A stretch of DNA of 64,000 nucleotides from Aphanocapsa lilacina HA4352-LM1 (GTDB lineage: Bacteria > Cyanobacteriota > Cyanobacteriia > Gloeobacterales > Gloeobacteraceae). Of this stretch, positions 8,987 through 16,996 are shown piece after piece (within the stretch, counting starts at the first letter, position 1; every line of letters starts with the position of its first letter). Position numbers and translations under genes: made by a program. Under the pieces are notes generated by a model. It did not search any database. It had not been told where the DNA came from and worked only from the letters and a program-made list of their open reading frames with translations. The DNA lies in NCBI GenBank assembly GCA_019359725.1, contig JAHHGR010000002.1, positions 1 to 64,000 of the forward strand, given 5' to 3'.

Positions 8987-9577
8987 TTAGTGGTTTCTAA
9001 TCGACACCTGGGTCAGAAACACCTGGGTGAAGTAGATCCGGTTGCCCTTTTTCCAGCCACCCACCCCTGTCTCCATGTAGACCGGCCGCAGGATGTTCTC
9101 GCGGTGACCGGGGCTTTTCATCCAGCCTCGCACTGCAATTTCGACCGGTCGCTTTGAGCCGCCGACGTAGGCCAGGTTCTCGCCCACCACCAGATAAAAA
9201 ACCCCCGCCGAGCGCACCCGGTCGGCGACGCTGTCGCCCTTGGGACCGGTATGGCTAAAAAAGTTCTGCTCGGCCATCAATCGACTGTAGCTGCGGGCTA
9301 CCTGGGCGAGCTTGGCGTTGGGCTTGAGGGGGGCAAGGTTGCCACGCCCGCGGATCGCGTTGATGTCGCGCACGATGCGCTCCTCCATTTGACCCAGTGC
9401 GGCCGTCTGGGATTTCTCGGTCCCCGGGGCGGGCGGCTGGGAAGGCGGTGCCACCCGTTCGACAAAGGCCTTTGCCTCGGTGGTCAGATCTGCGAGGGTC
9501 TGACAGCCGACCAGGGCGAGGCACGCACAGAGTGCTGCGGCCATCCACAGCAGAGTGTTGCGGCTAAGCAAGTGCAT
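8987..9577 (-). CDS. CAP/SCP-domain lipoprotein
   Basis: The 196-residue product starts with a lipoprotein signal peptide with lipobox LVGC (Cys about residue 25), so it should be anchored to a membrane. A Pro-rich linker follows and then a CAP (PR-1/SCP) domain from about residue 70. Conserved features are the NAIRGRGNLAPL start, the NFFSHTGPKGDS His motif, VVGENLAY and the WMKSPGHRENIL motif with the second His and Glu. All cavity residues of the family appear present. Bacterial CAP proteins are secreted and of mostly unknown function. It converges on the DUF2780-like gene with an 8-bp gap. Confidence 0.87.
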   Translation of the reverse strand: MHLLSRNTLLWMAAALCACLALVGCQTLADLTTEAKAFVERVAPPSQPPAPGTEKSQTAALGQMEERIVRDINAIRGRGNLAPLKPNAKLAQVARSYSRLMAEQNFFSHTGPKGDSVADRVRSAGVFYLVVGENLAYVGGSKRPVEIAVRGWMKSPGHRENILRPVYMETGVGGWKKGNRIYFTQVFLTQVSIRNH

Positions 9578-9680
9578 GAAAATACCTTTCCCACCGCGCG
9601 CACCGGGGCGGAAGATCCCTACAATTTACATGCTATGAGATAAATGTCTGCTTTAGCTTCTGCCGCCTGGAATAGTTGCA

Positions 9681-10868
9681 ATGCCTGCATTTATCAGCCA
9701 TCTGATTTGCCCGCGCTGTGGTAGCCGCTTCGACCCCCACAAAGCCCACAACCTTTGCACTGCCTGCGCTTCGCCTTTGCTGGTCGAGTACGACCTTGCA
9801 AGGGTGCAATCGGCGGTGGATAAAGCAACGCTCGCCCGGCGCGGCGAGTCGATGTGGCGCTACTTGGAACTGCTGCCCGTGGTGGACCCGACCCACATCG
9901 TGAGCTTCGGCGAAGGGTTCACACCGCTCCTACCCATCGACGCGCTTACCCGGGCCTGGGGACTGGAGGCGGTCTGGGTTAAAGACGACGGGCTCAATCC
10001 TACCGGCTCGTTCAAAGCACGGGGTGCTTCCTGCGGCATCTCAAAGGCCAGAGAACTCGATATCCGGGAGGTGGCTCTGCCCACGGCGGGCAACGCGGGC
10101 GGCGCCTGGGCCTGCTACGGGGCCGCTGCCGGTTTGCGCGTGCACGTGGCGATGCCCAGGGACGCTCCTGCCATCAACCAGCTCGAATGCCGGCTGTACG
10201 GCGCGGATCTGACGCTGGTGGACGGGTTGATTTCGGATGCGGGCAAATGGATTGCCCAGGGGGTGCGCGAGCATGGCTGGTTCGATGTCTCGACCCTCAA
10301 GGAGCCTTATCGCATCGAGGGCAAGAAGACCCTGGGTCTTGAAATCGCCGAGCAAATGGACTGGCAGTTGCCCGAGGCAATCATCTACCCGGCCGGGGGC
10401 GGGGTCGGGATCATCGGCATCTGGCGAGGGTTGCAGCAACTCAAGGCGATGGGTTGGGTGACGGGAAGTCTGCCCCGACTCATCGTCGTGCAGGCCGAAG
10501 GCTGCGCTCCGCTGGTAAAAGCGTTCGAGAAGAGCCGCACCGAGTCCGAATTCTGGCCGGATGCCCGGACTTTTGCCTCCGGTTTGCGCGTACCCAAGGC
10601 CCTGGGTGATTTCCTGGTGCTGCAGGCAGTACGGCAGAGCGGCGGTACCGCCATCGCCGTGAGCGACGCCCAGTGCGGCGAGATGATGAAGCTTTTAGCT
10701 GGTCGCACCGGGATATTTGCAGCACCGGAAGGAGCCGCTACCCTGGCTGCCGCCAGGATCCTGCGCGAGCGCGGCGATCTGGCTTCCCGCGACCGGGTGG
10801 TGCTCATCAACACCGGCTCCGCCCTCAAGTACCCGGAGGCGATGACCGAGGTGCTGGCGATGCAGTGA
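9681..10868 (+). CDS. thrC: Threonine synthase
   Basis: A 395-residue PLP enzyme that converts O-phosphohomoserine to threonine. The N-terminus carries a small CPRC...CTAC zinc-ribbon-like module (residues 10-30), as in bacterial threonine synthases of this branch. The PLP lysine is in NPTGSFKARG (about residue 112), the phosphate loop is GGGVGIIG (about 237-244), and the end contains INTGSALKYPEAM. It stands alone, with no other thr genes next to it. The 670 bp downstream hold only relics. Confidence 0.92.
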   Translation: MPAFISHLICPRCGSRFDPHKAHNLCTACASPLLVEYDLARVQSAVDKATLARRGESMWRYLELLPVVDPTHIVSFGEGFTPLLPIDALTRAWGLEAVWVKDDGLNPTGSFKARGASCGISKARELDIREVALPTAGNAGGAWACYGAAAGLRVHVAMPRDAPAINQLECRLYGADLTLVDGLISDAGKWIAQGVREHGWFDVSTLKEPYRIEGKKTLGLEIAEQMDWQLPEAIIYPAGGGVGIIGIWRGLQQLKAMGWVTGSLPRLIVVQAEGCAPLVKAFEKSRTESEFWPDARTFASGLRVPKALGDFLVLQAVRQSGGTAIAVSDAQCGEMMKLLAGRTGIFAAPEGAATLAAARILRERGDLASRDRVVLINTGSALKYPEAMTEVLAMQ

Positions 10869-11040
10869 TGGCGAATCTGGGTGAAATGGCGTGGTTCAAA
10901 TCGGGCCGGGTCCTTTTGGCCGCTCTTTACCGGGGTCTGGGTGGATTCGCTTTGCACGAGAGCCTGGGTCGCGAGCGGCGGAACCCCCTTCGCACTTTCC
11001 CTCTCGCGCTCTCCAGCCTCCCCGCGTCCGGGGGGTGCCA

Positions 11041-11056
11041 GCCCTGACTTCAGGGC
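11041..11056. terminator. Short perfect hairpin downstream of thrC
   Basis: Bases 11041-11056 form GCCCTG-ACTT-CAGGGC, a perfect six-base-pair stem with a four-base loop, about 170 bp after the thrC stop. There is no U-run after it on either strand, so termination is doubtful. The 10869-11138 interval otherwise holds no convincing gene; its short frames have shadow-like composition. Confidence 0.25.
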
Positions 11057-11138
11057 ACGGTGGTGGGCCTGGCCGACGTTTCTGGAGTCGGCACGCTTTA
11101 CATGACGCCTGCATTTGTGATGTCTGGCTCCATACAAC

Positions 11139-11223
11139 GTTTCAATCCCTTAGCAGGGATGTTCGAAGTTTCAGCTTGCAGGCCGCCGGTGCCTCGAAAG
11201 CTCACGGCTTCACGGTTTCAATC
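11139..11223. CRISPR. CRISPR relic: one repeat, one spacer, part of a second repeat
   Basis: Bases 11139-11174 read as a 36-base unit that starts GTTTCAATCCCTTAGCAGGG. Read on the minus strand it ends GGGATTGAAAC, the typical 3' end of many cyanobacterial CRISPR repeats, and it contains the usual small palindrome ATCCCT-TAGC-AGGGAT. Forty bases later (11215) the first nine bases GTTTCAATC recur and then diverge. The 36+40 spacing is normal for a CRISPR array. No further repeats and no cas genes are in the window, so this can only be a decayed remnant, or chance similarity of one hairpin. Confidence 0.35.
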
Positions 11224-11279
11224 GGCCCATTTTCAAGGGAACGGGCCGACCCAGAAGTGTTGAATGTCAAGAAATGAGG

Positions 11280-11431
11280 GTGCAAAAATCAGGGCTGTTT
11301 CATTCTAGCTTTGCATTGGATGCAAATGAGAATCGAGAGCGGCAAAAGCCTTATTGCTTGTTGAGCAGGTCAAGCTTATTGACATGGCCGAATGGGGTTT
11401 TTGGAGAATGAAACAGCCCTGGTGCAAAAAT
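11280..11431. mobile_element. MITE copy 1 with 10-bp target duplication
   Basis: The element is 11290-11421 (132 bp). It begins CAGGGCTGTTTCATTCT and ends with the exact reverse complement, giving 17-bp perfect terminal inverted repeats. It is flanked by a perfect 10-bp direct repeat GTGCAAAAAT (11280-11289 and 11422-11431). It has no coding capacity. A base-for-base identical copy lies at 63660-63791 with a different 10-bp duplication, which proves transposition. A 10-bp duplication would suit a transposase of the IS4 group, but no such transposase is in the window and the parent element is unknown. Confidence 0.93.
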
Positions 11432-11432
11432 A

Positions 11433-11459
11433 AGCCCAAAATCCTGTAGACTTTGGGCT
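11433..11459. terminator. Hairpin next to MITE copy 1
   Basis: AGCCCAAA (11433-11440) pairs with TTTGGGCT (11452-11459), an eight-base-pair stem with an 11-base loop. No T-run follows. It may be a leftover terminator of the degraded region, or part of an older mobile element bounded by the 15-base inverted motif at 11251-11265 and 11557-11571. Confidence 0.3.
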
Positions 11460-11527
11460 AAGCACTACTATTAATGTTAGACCGATGCTGCTACTCGATT
11501 TTCCGCAGCTTGTCAAAACCTTTCTGT

Positions 11528-11985
11528 TCACCTTGCCCGTGTGCGAGTGTCCATTAATTCAACACTTCTGGTCGCCGAGGGAATCCAGATGTCCGCCGTC
11601 CGGCTGAGCATCGCCGCAAATTCGAAGCGATCGGGCATGACGCCCACAATGGTGTGATTTTTGCCGTCGAGCTTCATCGGCTTGCCGAGCACTGCCGGGC
11701 TGGCGTCGAAGCGGCGGCGCCAGTAGCTCTCTCTCGCTCAATACGACCACCTGGTTTTTGCCTTCGATCTCCTCTTCTTGGCTGAAGGGTCGGCCGATGA
11801 GCGGCCGGATTCGCGCCAGTTCCATCAAGGCGGGCGAGACCAGCCCCGCGCGCAGCCGCTCCGGCGCCCGCGCGCTCACGTAATTGCGCGGGTAGCCGCG
11901 CAACAGCGACAGATGCGAAAAGACCCGGTTGCGCTCGCGCCAGTCGACAAAGTTGGCCCCTAAGGCAGCGGGCTGGGGCATCGTC
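11528..11985 (-). pseudogene. ADOP/MacB-type ABC permease fragment, frameshifted
   Basis: On the minus strand the frame from about 11985 reads ANFVDWRERNRVFSHLS, then APERLRAGLVSPALMEL, IRPLIGRPFSQEEE and NQVVVLSERE. This is the extracytoplasmic MacB-PCD segment of acidobacterial-type orphan permeases (ADOP). At about 11728 the frame breaks. The match continues in another frame as YWRRRFDASPAVLGKPMKL, then HTIVGVMPDRFEF and ADIWIPSATRSV before a stop at 11528. Both ends of the family (the first membrane helix and the FtsX repeats) are missing. It is therefore a dead remnant of about 150 codons. Similarity stops close to 11571, where a 15-base motif shared with two other junctions begins. Confidence 0.75.
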
Positions 11986-12164
11986 AGTTTCTGCCGAGGG
12001 GCGTTGCGGCAGGCTGCCGGTCGCCCTGGCTGCAAGCCCCCGCCTGTGGCCCGCAGCCAGGGCGAGAGTCGCCTAAGCACAACATTGATTTATCCACTAT
12101 GGATGTATCTGATGTGGACAAACTGGCGCTGTCCCGTCGGTCTGTCAAGGGCGATGACCAGGGG

Positions 12165-12302
12165 CTAGGGCGGGCCGAAAAGACGCACCAGCCACCCCCG
12201 AAACTCGGCAAGGGCTGCTTCGGGTTCGACGCGCCGCTCGAGGGTCATCGCGATTCCCAGACCTTCGATGCCTGTCGCAGGCAGAAACAATCTGGGTGTC
12301 AC
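12165..12302 (-). CDS. Possible small ORF coupled to livM
   Basis: A GTG at 12302 overlaps the livM stop as GTGTGA and opens a 45-codon frame. The product begins VTPRLFLPATGIEGLGIAM and ends in a helix with WLVRLFGPP. The overlap has the form used for translational coupling, and the acidic-helix composition is plausible for a protein. It could equally be the end of a decayed gene, because this interval adjoins a pseudogene zone. I do not recognise a family. Confidence 0.3.
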   Translation of the reverse strand: MTPRLFLPATGIEGLGIAMTLERRVEPEAALAEFRGWLVRLFGPP

Positions 12303-13408
12303 ACCGGCAGGTCGCGCTTTTCGACCTCAAAGGGCGTTTCGTCTTCAAGCCCCGCTCCGGTGGGCCGGGGCGGCACGCCCTGCCGCTCACCCAATAATCC
12401 CTGGGGACGGATGAGCATCACCAAGATCATCGCTGCGCCAAACAGCAACAGCCGGTACTCGGAAAAGCCCCGCAGCGCCTCCGGCAGGACAATCAGGATC
12501 AAAGCCCCGAGGGCCACCCCCGGCACCGATCCCATCCCTCCCAGGACCACCATCGAGACGACCATCACCGATTCGATCAAGGTGAAGCTGTCGGGGGAGA
12601 CATAGGTGAGCTGCACGGCAAAGAGCACCCCAACCATGCCGGCTAGGGCCGCCCCGGTGGCGAAGGCCAGGAGCTTGAGCTTGACGGTGTCGATGCCCAT
12701 GGCGGCGGCGGCAATTTCATCCTCGCGGATGGCCACCCAGGCGCGGCCGACGCGCGATTGCTTCAGGCGGCTGGTCGTCCAGTAGACAAAGGCGACGAAG
12801 GCCAGCGCGATGAAATAGAGTTGCAGCGGCTGATAGAGCGTGAGCCAGGTAAAACCTTTGGGGCCTATCCAGGGAATGACCGGTGCCGGTACGCCGCTGA
12901 TGCCCGCCGGGCCGCGGGTGAGCCAATCGAGGTTGTTGAGCGAGATGCGGATGATTTCGCCGAAGCCGAGGGTGACGATGGCCAGGTAGTCGCCGCGCAG
13001 CGGCAACGTCGGCGCCCCCAGCAGCACCCCGAAACCGGCGGCAAGCAGGGCGGCCACCGGCAGAGCGAGCCAGAAACTGAGGCCATGGGGCGCCCCGATG
13101 GCGTAGGTATAGGCGCCCACCGCAAAAAAGGCGATGTAGCCCAGATCCAGCAGGCCCGCCAGACCGACCACGATGTTGAGCCCCATGGCCAGCACCATGT
13201 AAACCGCCACGGTCACCGCGACATTGGCCAGGTAGCTCGGCTGGGAAGTGAGCAGCATCAATGCCGGGATGAGCAGGCCCACACCCAAAAGCCCGTAGCG
13301 CCTGAGCGGTGCTGGCAGGCGTTCGCTCCACTGAAATAGCGTTTGCCGAATGGGAAGCTGTGCCACTGAGCCTGTCGGACCCCGTTGAAATTGGCTGGAT
13401 TTTAGCAT
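12299..13408 (-). CDS. livM: Branched-chain amino acid ABC transporter permease LivM
   Basis: A 369-residue inner-membrane permease with eight to ten hydrophobic helices. The LivM/UrtC signature is clear: MGLNIVVGLAGLLDLGYIAF near residue 76, then APTLPLRGDYLAIVTLGFGE at about 130-150, and the coupling helix region GRAWVAIREDEIAAAAMGI at about 225-245. It imports branched-chain or neutral amino acids with LivH and two ATPases, none of which lie nearby, so it is an orphan or its partners are elsewhere. The first 25 residues are polar and the true start may be a later codon. The next gene upstream on the same strand ends 18 bp away. Confidence 0.88.
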   Translation of the reverse strand: MLKSSQFQRGPTGSVAQLPIRQTLFQWSERLPAPLRRYGLLGVGLLIPALMLLTSQPSYLANVAVTVAVYMVLAMGLNIVVGLAGLLDLGYIAFFAVGAYTYAIGAPHGLSFWLALPVAALLAAGFGVLLGAPTLPLRGDYLAIVTLGFGEIIRISLNNLDWLTRGPAGISGVPAPVIPWIGPKGFTWLTLYQPLQLYFIALAFVAFVYWTTSRLKQSRVGRAWVAIREDEIAAAAMGIDTVKLKLLAFATGAALAGMVGVLFAVQLTYVSPDSFTLIESVMVVSMVVLGGMGSVPGVALGALILIVLPEALRGFSEYRLLLFGAAMILVMLIRPQGLLGERQGVPPRPTGAGLEDETPFEVEKRDLPV

Positions 13409-13426
13409 TCTCAGCAGCCGGGACGT

Positions 13427-16249
13427 TCAAGCCGTAGGCTTTTCCCCTACTTGAGGATCCGCATTGAGGATTTCGACGGTGCCCGCACCGCCGTCGACGC
13501 GCACCCGCTGGCCGTCGGCGAGCAGTGCCGTCGCTCCGATGACGTTCATCACCGCAGGCAGGCCGTACTCGCGGGCGACGATGGCGCCGTGGGAGAGCCT
13601 GCCGCCCGCCTCGCAGACGATGGCCTTTGCCTGGGCGAGCACCGGTGCCCAACCGGCGTCGGTGTAAGGGACCACCAGCACCGTGTCGGCATCGAGGCGC
13701 ACCGTGGCGCTCACCGATTTGAGCACCCGCACCACCCCTTCGACCCGGCCGCAGCTCGCGGCGATTCCTTTGAGGCGTCCGGTGGCGGCGGTGGTCTCGG
13801 GTTCGGCCGTCTGCTCGGGGATCTGCATACCGTAGACCACCTGGGGCACCCGGCGGTGGCGCTGACGCTCGTAATCGGCCCGTCGAGCACTCACCAGGGT
13901 TTGCGGCTCGTCCGCAAATGTGCCCCGCACCAGGGCCAGGATTTCCTCCTGGGTCAAAAAGAAGATGTCGCCATCAAATTCGAGCAGCCCGCTTGCTCGC
14001 CACTGTTGCTCCAGGGCTAAAAATGTCCAGCGCAGATGAGCAAGCAGCCGATCGTAAATTTCTGAGACGCGCGCCCGGGTGCGGGCGCGCGGGCGGCACA
14101 GGGCGCTGCGCGCATAGTCCCAGGGCAGGCGGGGCCTGGAGCGTTCGACCGACTTTCGGGGAATCTGGACCATGGCGAAGAATAGATCGCGGAGCGTCTC
14201 GGGATGCTCGCTCCAGGTGGGCACGGCGATATCGGTGCCCACCTCGCTCAGATAACCGAAGTGTTCGATAAATGCGTCGAGTTGGGCGGGGAGCGTGGTG
14301 GCCTTCAGGACTGTTTCCACCTGGGTGCGATCACCGCCATCGGCCAGGGAACCGAGGGGGAATCTGGCTTGCGTGGCCAGATCCCCCAGTTCTCTGACGG
14401 CGCGCACTTCGGCGGTTGCCTCCGCCCCTAGCCAGTCCTCGTTCACCCCCAGGACGGCGCGCCGCAGCGACAGTCCCAGAGGCGCCAGGATGTTGAAGTA
14501 AGTGACCAGTCGGAGGCCCACCTGGATGCGCTCGGCCCGGCCGACCAGTTGTTTGGCACTCAGGCGATCGACGCTTTCCTCCGCCAGGGTCGCCATGAGC
14601 GGTCCGAGCAGATCTGTGTCGGTGCGGCGAAAGTCGCCCTCCAGGCTCAGATCCCGGCCCAGAAGGCGCAGTAACCCCGGTAGGTTGGCAAGGACGCTCC
14701 CCAGGGGCGGGCGGGAGAAGCGGCTGCCGCGGTAGAGAAAATCGAGGCTCTCCGGGGGCAGGCCTATGCGCAGAAAAATCTCTCCCAACAGCGTCGCGTT
14801 GAAGTAGGCCCAACCGTCCAACAGCGTTGCCGTCTCATTGAAGTCGATGCCCGCTGCCCGTTTGCCCAGCACAATCGTGAAAATCTCGCCCCAGACGCCG
14901 CAGGTGAGGGGTCGGTTGATCGACCAGGTGAGCGGGCGAATGGTGCCGGGGATTACCTCAGCTGCAATTGTGCGGGTCCAGACCGGCTGCAAAGCGGTGA
15001 TCGGCCGCGCCTGCAACAGCCACAAACGCTCGCCGTCCCAGGTCCACTCGATATCCTGGGGGATACCCTCAAAGCGTTCCTCGACCTTCACAGCCAGCAC
15101 CTGGAGCGCTGCGAGGATAGGCTCGGGAATAGCGCTCGATTCGACCGCACCGCTTGCCCGGTCGATGGTGGCCCGCTCGGGGGTGCGTTGCCCGCCCACC
15201 ACCGCCGCCGCTCCGCCGGGAAGCGCCTCGACGACGAGGGCCTCGCCACCGTCCACCGGATCGCGGGTGAAGACCACCCCCGACCAGACTCCCCGGATCT
15301 GCGGCTGCACCAGCACCGCCATGCGACCGTCGGCAATCTTGCGGTCGCGGCGGTAGGCCGTAGCAGCGGGGGTGTCGTAGCTCGCGCGCACCCGGGCCGT
15401 CGCTTCGATGAACCCGGCTGGGTCCGTCACATCCGCCACGCTCAGGTACTGGCCCGCCGCGGAATTGGCGGCGGTGTCCTCGCCGGTGGCCGAGGAACGC
15501 ACGATCCAGGGTGCTTCAGGGTTGGGAGCGGCGATGGCGAGCAACTGCTCGGGGGTGTTTTCGGGCAATAGCACCCAGCCGCCGGGCACCGGCAATCCGG
15601 CTTTTTTGAGCTTGCTGAGGTTGGCGGCTTTGGGACCCACCGCGCCGGGGGCGAGGTCGAGATCGAGGCTCGGCAGTTTGCCGGATTGCCGGGGAAGTTC
15701 CATGTCGTCGGGCACGCGCAACAGCGCGTATCCCAGCCATAGCGAGAGCAAGGCCGCCGCCCCGGCAGTGAGGATTTGCCCGCTTTGCAAATAAAACGCC
15801 ACCGGCAAAGCTGCCAGGGCGGCCAACTGGCCGCGGCGGCGGCCGGTGCGTCCACGGTTGATGATCCAGGGTATCAACCCGACCAGCGTCACCAGATAGG
15901 TGAGCACCGGAGCGAAAAAGACCAGACCCCACCAGGCGTTGGTGGCCCCCGCCGAGCGGCCGATCCAGAAGCGGCCGGCCACCAGGGCGCTCAGGGCCAA
16001 TAGCGGCCACTCCGGTGCGCTCGAAAACGTCTGAGCCGCCAACACCGCAGCGATCCCCCGCACCGCTTCTAGGAGGGCGGCAAATATCCCAACCACCCGC
16101 CCACCGTGCAAAAAGGCTGCCGCCACGCTGACGTTGCCGGTGCCCAGATCTTTGAGATCCTTGCCCGTGGCGAGCCGGAAAAGCCAGCCGCTCAGGGGTA
16201 CTCCCCCCAAAACAAAACTAGCGATGAGCACCAGGACGGAAGGCAGCAT
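13427..16249 (-). CDS. PlsY-like membrane domain fused to PEP-synthase/rifampin-phosphotransferase-like enzyme
   Basis: A 940-residue fusion. Residues 1-190 are hydrophobic and follow the PlsY glycerol-3-phosphate acyltransferase pattern (GGVPLSGWLF, then LKDLGTGNVSVAAAF). However, the GATN and GKGVAT-type motifs are altered, so acyltransferase activity is doubtful. From about 200 it becomes a PPDK-type ATP-grasp domain: VGPKAANLSKLKKAGLPVP, IVRSSATGEDTA, GVVFTRDPV and LLQARPIT (about 420). A long helical middle follows. The C-terminal swivelling domain has GGRLSHGAIVAREYGLPAV with catalytic His about residue 887. There is no PEP-binding TIM barrel. That order (ATP-grasp, middle, His domain) is that of rifampin phosphotransferase, so it probably phosphorylates an unknown acceptor at the membrane. 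The reading frame is intact. Confidence 0.85.
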   Translation of the reverse strand: MLPSVLVLIASFVLGGVPLSGWLFRLATGKDLKDLGTGNVSVAAAFLHGGRVVGIFAALLEAVRGIAAVLAAQTFSSAPEWPLLALSALVAGRFWIGRSAGATNAWWGLVFFAPVLTYLVTLVGLIPWIINRGRTGRRRGQLAALAALPVAFYLQSGQILTAGAAALLSLWLGYALLRVPDDMELPRQSGKLPSLDLDLAPGAVGPKAANLSKLKKAGLPVPGGWVLLPENTPEQLLAIAAPNPEAPWIVRSSATGEDTAANSAAGQYLSVADVTDPAGFIEATARVRASYDTPAATAYRRDRKIADGRMAVLVQPQIRGVWSGVVFTRDPVDGGEALVVEALPGGAAAVVGGQRTPERATIDRASGAVESSAIPEPILAALQVLAVKVEERFEGIPQDIEWTWDGERLWLLQARPITALQPVWTRTIAAEVIPGTIRPLTWSINRPLTCGVWGEIFTIVLGKRAAGIDFNETATLLDGWAYFNATLLGEIFLRIGLPPESLDFLYRGSRFSRPPLGSVLANLPGLLRLLGRDLSLEGDFRRTDTDLLGPLMATLAEESVDRLSAKQLVGRAERIQVGLRLVTYFNILAPLGLSLRRAVLGVNEDWLGAEATAEVRAVRELGDLATQARFPLGSLADGGDRTQVETVLKATTLPAQLDAFIEHFGYLSEVGTDIAVPTWSEHPETLRDLFFAMVQIPRKSVERSRPRLPWDYARSALCRPRARTRARVSEIYDRLLAHLRWTFLALEQQWRASGLLEFDGDIFFLTQEEILALVRGTFADEPQTLVSARRADYERQRHRRVPQVVYGMQIPEQTAEPETTAATGRLKGIAASCGRVEGVVRVLKSVSATVRLDADTVLVVPYTDAGWAPVLAQAKAIVCEAGGRLSHGAIVAREYGLPAVMNVIGATALLADGQRVRVDGGAGTVEILNADPQVGEKPTA

Positions 16250-16372
16250 GGGCGCGCGACAGCAGGCGGGTTTGCCCTCAGGTTAACAGTCCGCAAGAAC
16301 CGCCGTATCCGCCGCTCCCGCCCGCGTAAGATGATCGAATCTACCCAGCCCGCGACAAGACGCGGTTATTCC

Positions 16373-16822
16373 ATGAAATTTCTGGTTGCCATCGACGGTT
16401 CGGAGACGGGCCTGAGCGCCCTGGCCAAGGCGCTCGAACTGGCCAAACCCACCGGGGCGTCGCTGCTGTTGCTCACGGTGGCCGAGCAGGCCAACCCCAC
16501 GTTCTGGCCGGGGATGCTCCCGACCGGCGAACCGCTCTACCAGGGGCCGCCGCTTGCCGAACTCGAACAAATCGCCCGCTCCGTCGGCGAGGCCGCCCTC
16601 GAAAAAGGCGCCAAACTCTGCGAGGCGGCGGGGGTCGATTATCAGACCCGCCTGGAATTCGGCCACGCCCGCGACACGATCTGCGAAGTGGCCGAGCAAG
16701 AAAAACCCGACATCCTGGTCATCGGCTCGCGGGGCCTGGGCAGCGTCCAGCGCCTGATGCTGGGCTCCGTCAGCGACCACGTCATCCACCACGCCCACTG
16801 CCCGGTGCTGGTTGTCCGGTAA
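16373..16822 (+). CDS. Universal stress protein (UspA family)
   Basis: A 149-residue Usp domain. It starts MKFLVAIDGSETG and ends with the ATP-binding signature GSRGLGSVQRLMLGSVS followed by HCPVLVVR. The G-x2-G-x9-G-S pattern suggests the ATP-binding type. The ATG at 16373 puts the first beta strand at residue 2, as in the family; an ATG at 16331 would only add an unstructured tail. It is a single gene, divergent from the PlsY-like fusion. Confidence 0.9.
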   Translation: MKFLVAIDGSETGLSALAKALELAKPTGASLLLLTVAEQANPTFWPGMLPTGEPLYQGPPLAELEQIARSVGEAALEKGAKLCEAAGVDYQTRLEFGHARDTICEVAEQEKPDILVIGSRGLGSVQRLMLGSVSDHVIHHAHCPVLVVR

Positions 16823-16996
16823 TCATTTAGATTCCTTGACGAAGTATTTGAGGGTATTCCTTGCATCAAGGAAACCTTGGTCGTACCAATCGACAAATTG
16901 CTCTGGAGTAGTTGGGCCGTCATCTAAATCTGCGCAATCGTACCACCACTTGGAATCCCCGTCGGTATAGATGCTTCTGACATGCAACCGTGAAAG
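16823..16996 (-). pseudogene. 3' end of a small hypothetical gene cut by an IS3-type element
   Basis: The frame reading DGDSKWWYDCADLDDGPTTP and then FVDWYDQGFLDARN to the stop at 16823 looks like genuine coding sequence, with acidic and aromatic residues. Its upstream part runs into the left end of the IS3-family remnant (TGAACCGCC at 16997). The N-terminus is therefore lost, and any start codon now lies inside IS sequence. No family recognised. Confidence 0.5.

Noticed and set aside
10891-11277. 128-codon frame downstream of thrC
   Set aside because: It runs through the CRISPR-like relic and toward the MITE, lacks a ribosome site and has shadow-like Arg/Ser/Pro composition.
12099-12605. 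168-codon plus-strand frame overlapping livM
   Set aside because: Antisense to the livM C-terminus with no recognisable domain; Ser/Arg/Thr/Pro-rich.
13451-14020. Open frames antisense to the PlsY-like fusion
   Set aside because: Shadow frames; the minus-strand frame contains the catalytic His motif and other family signatures.
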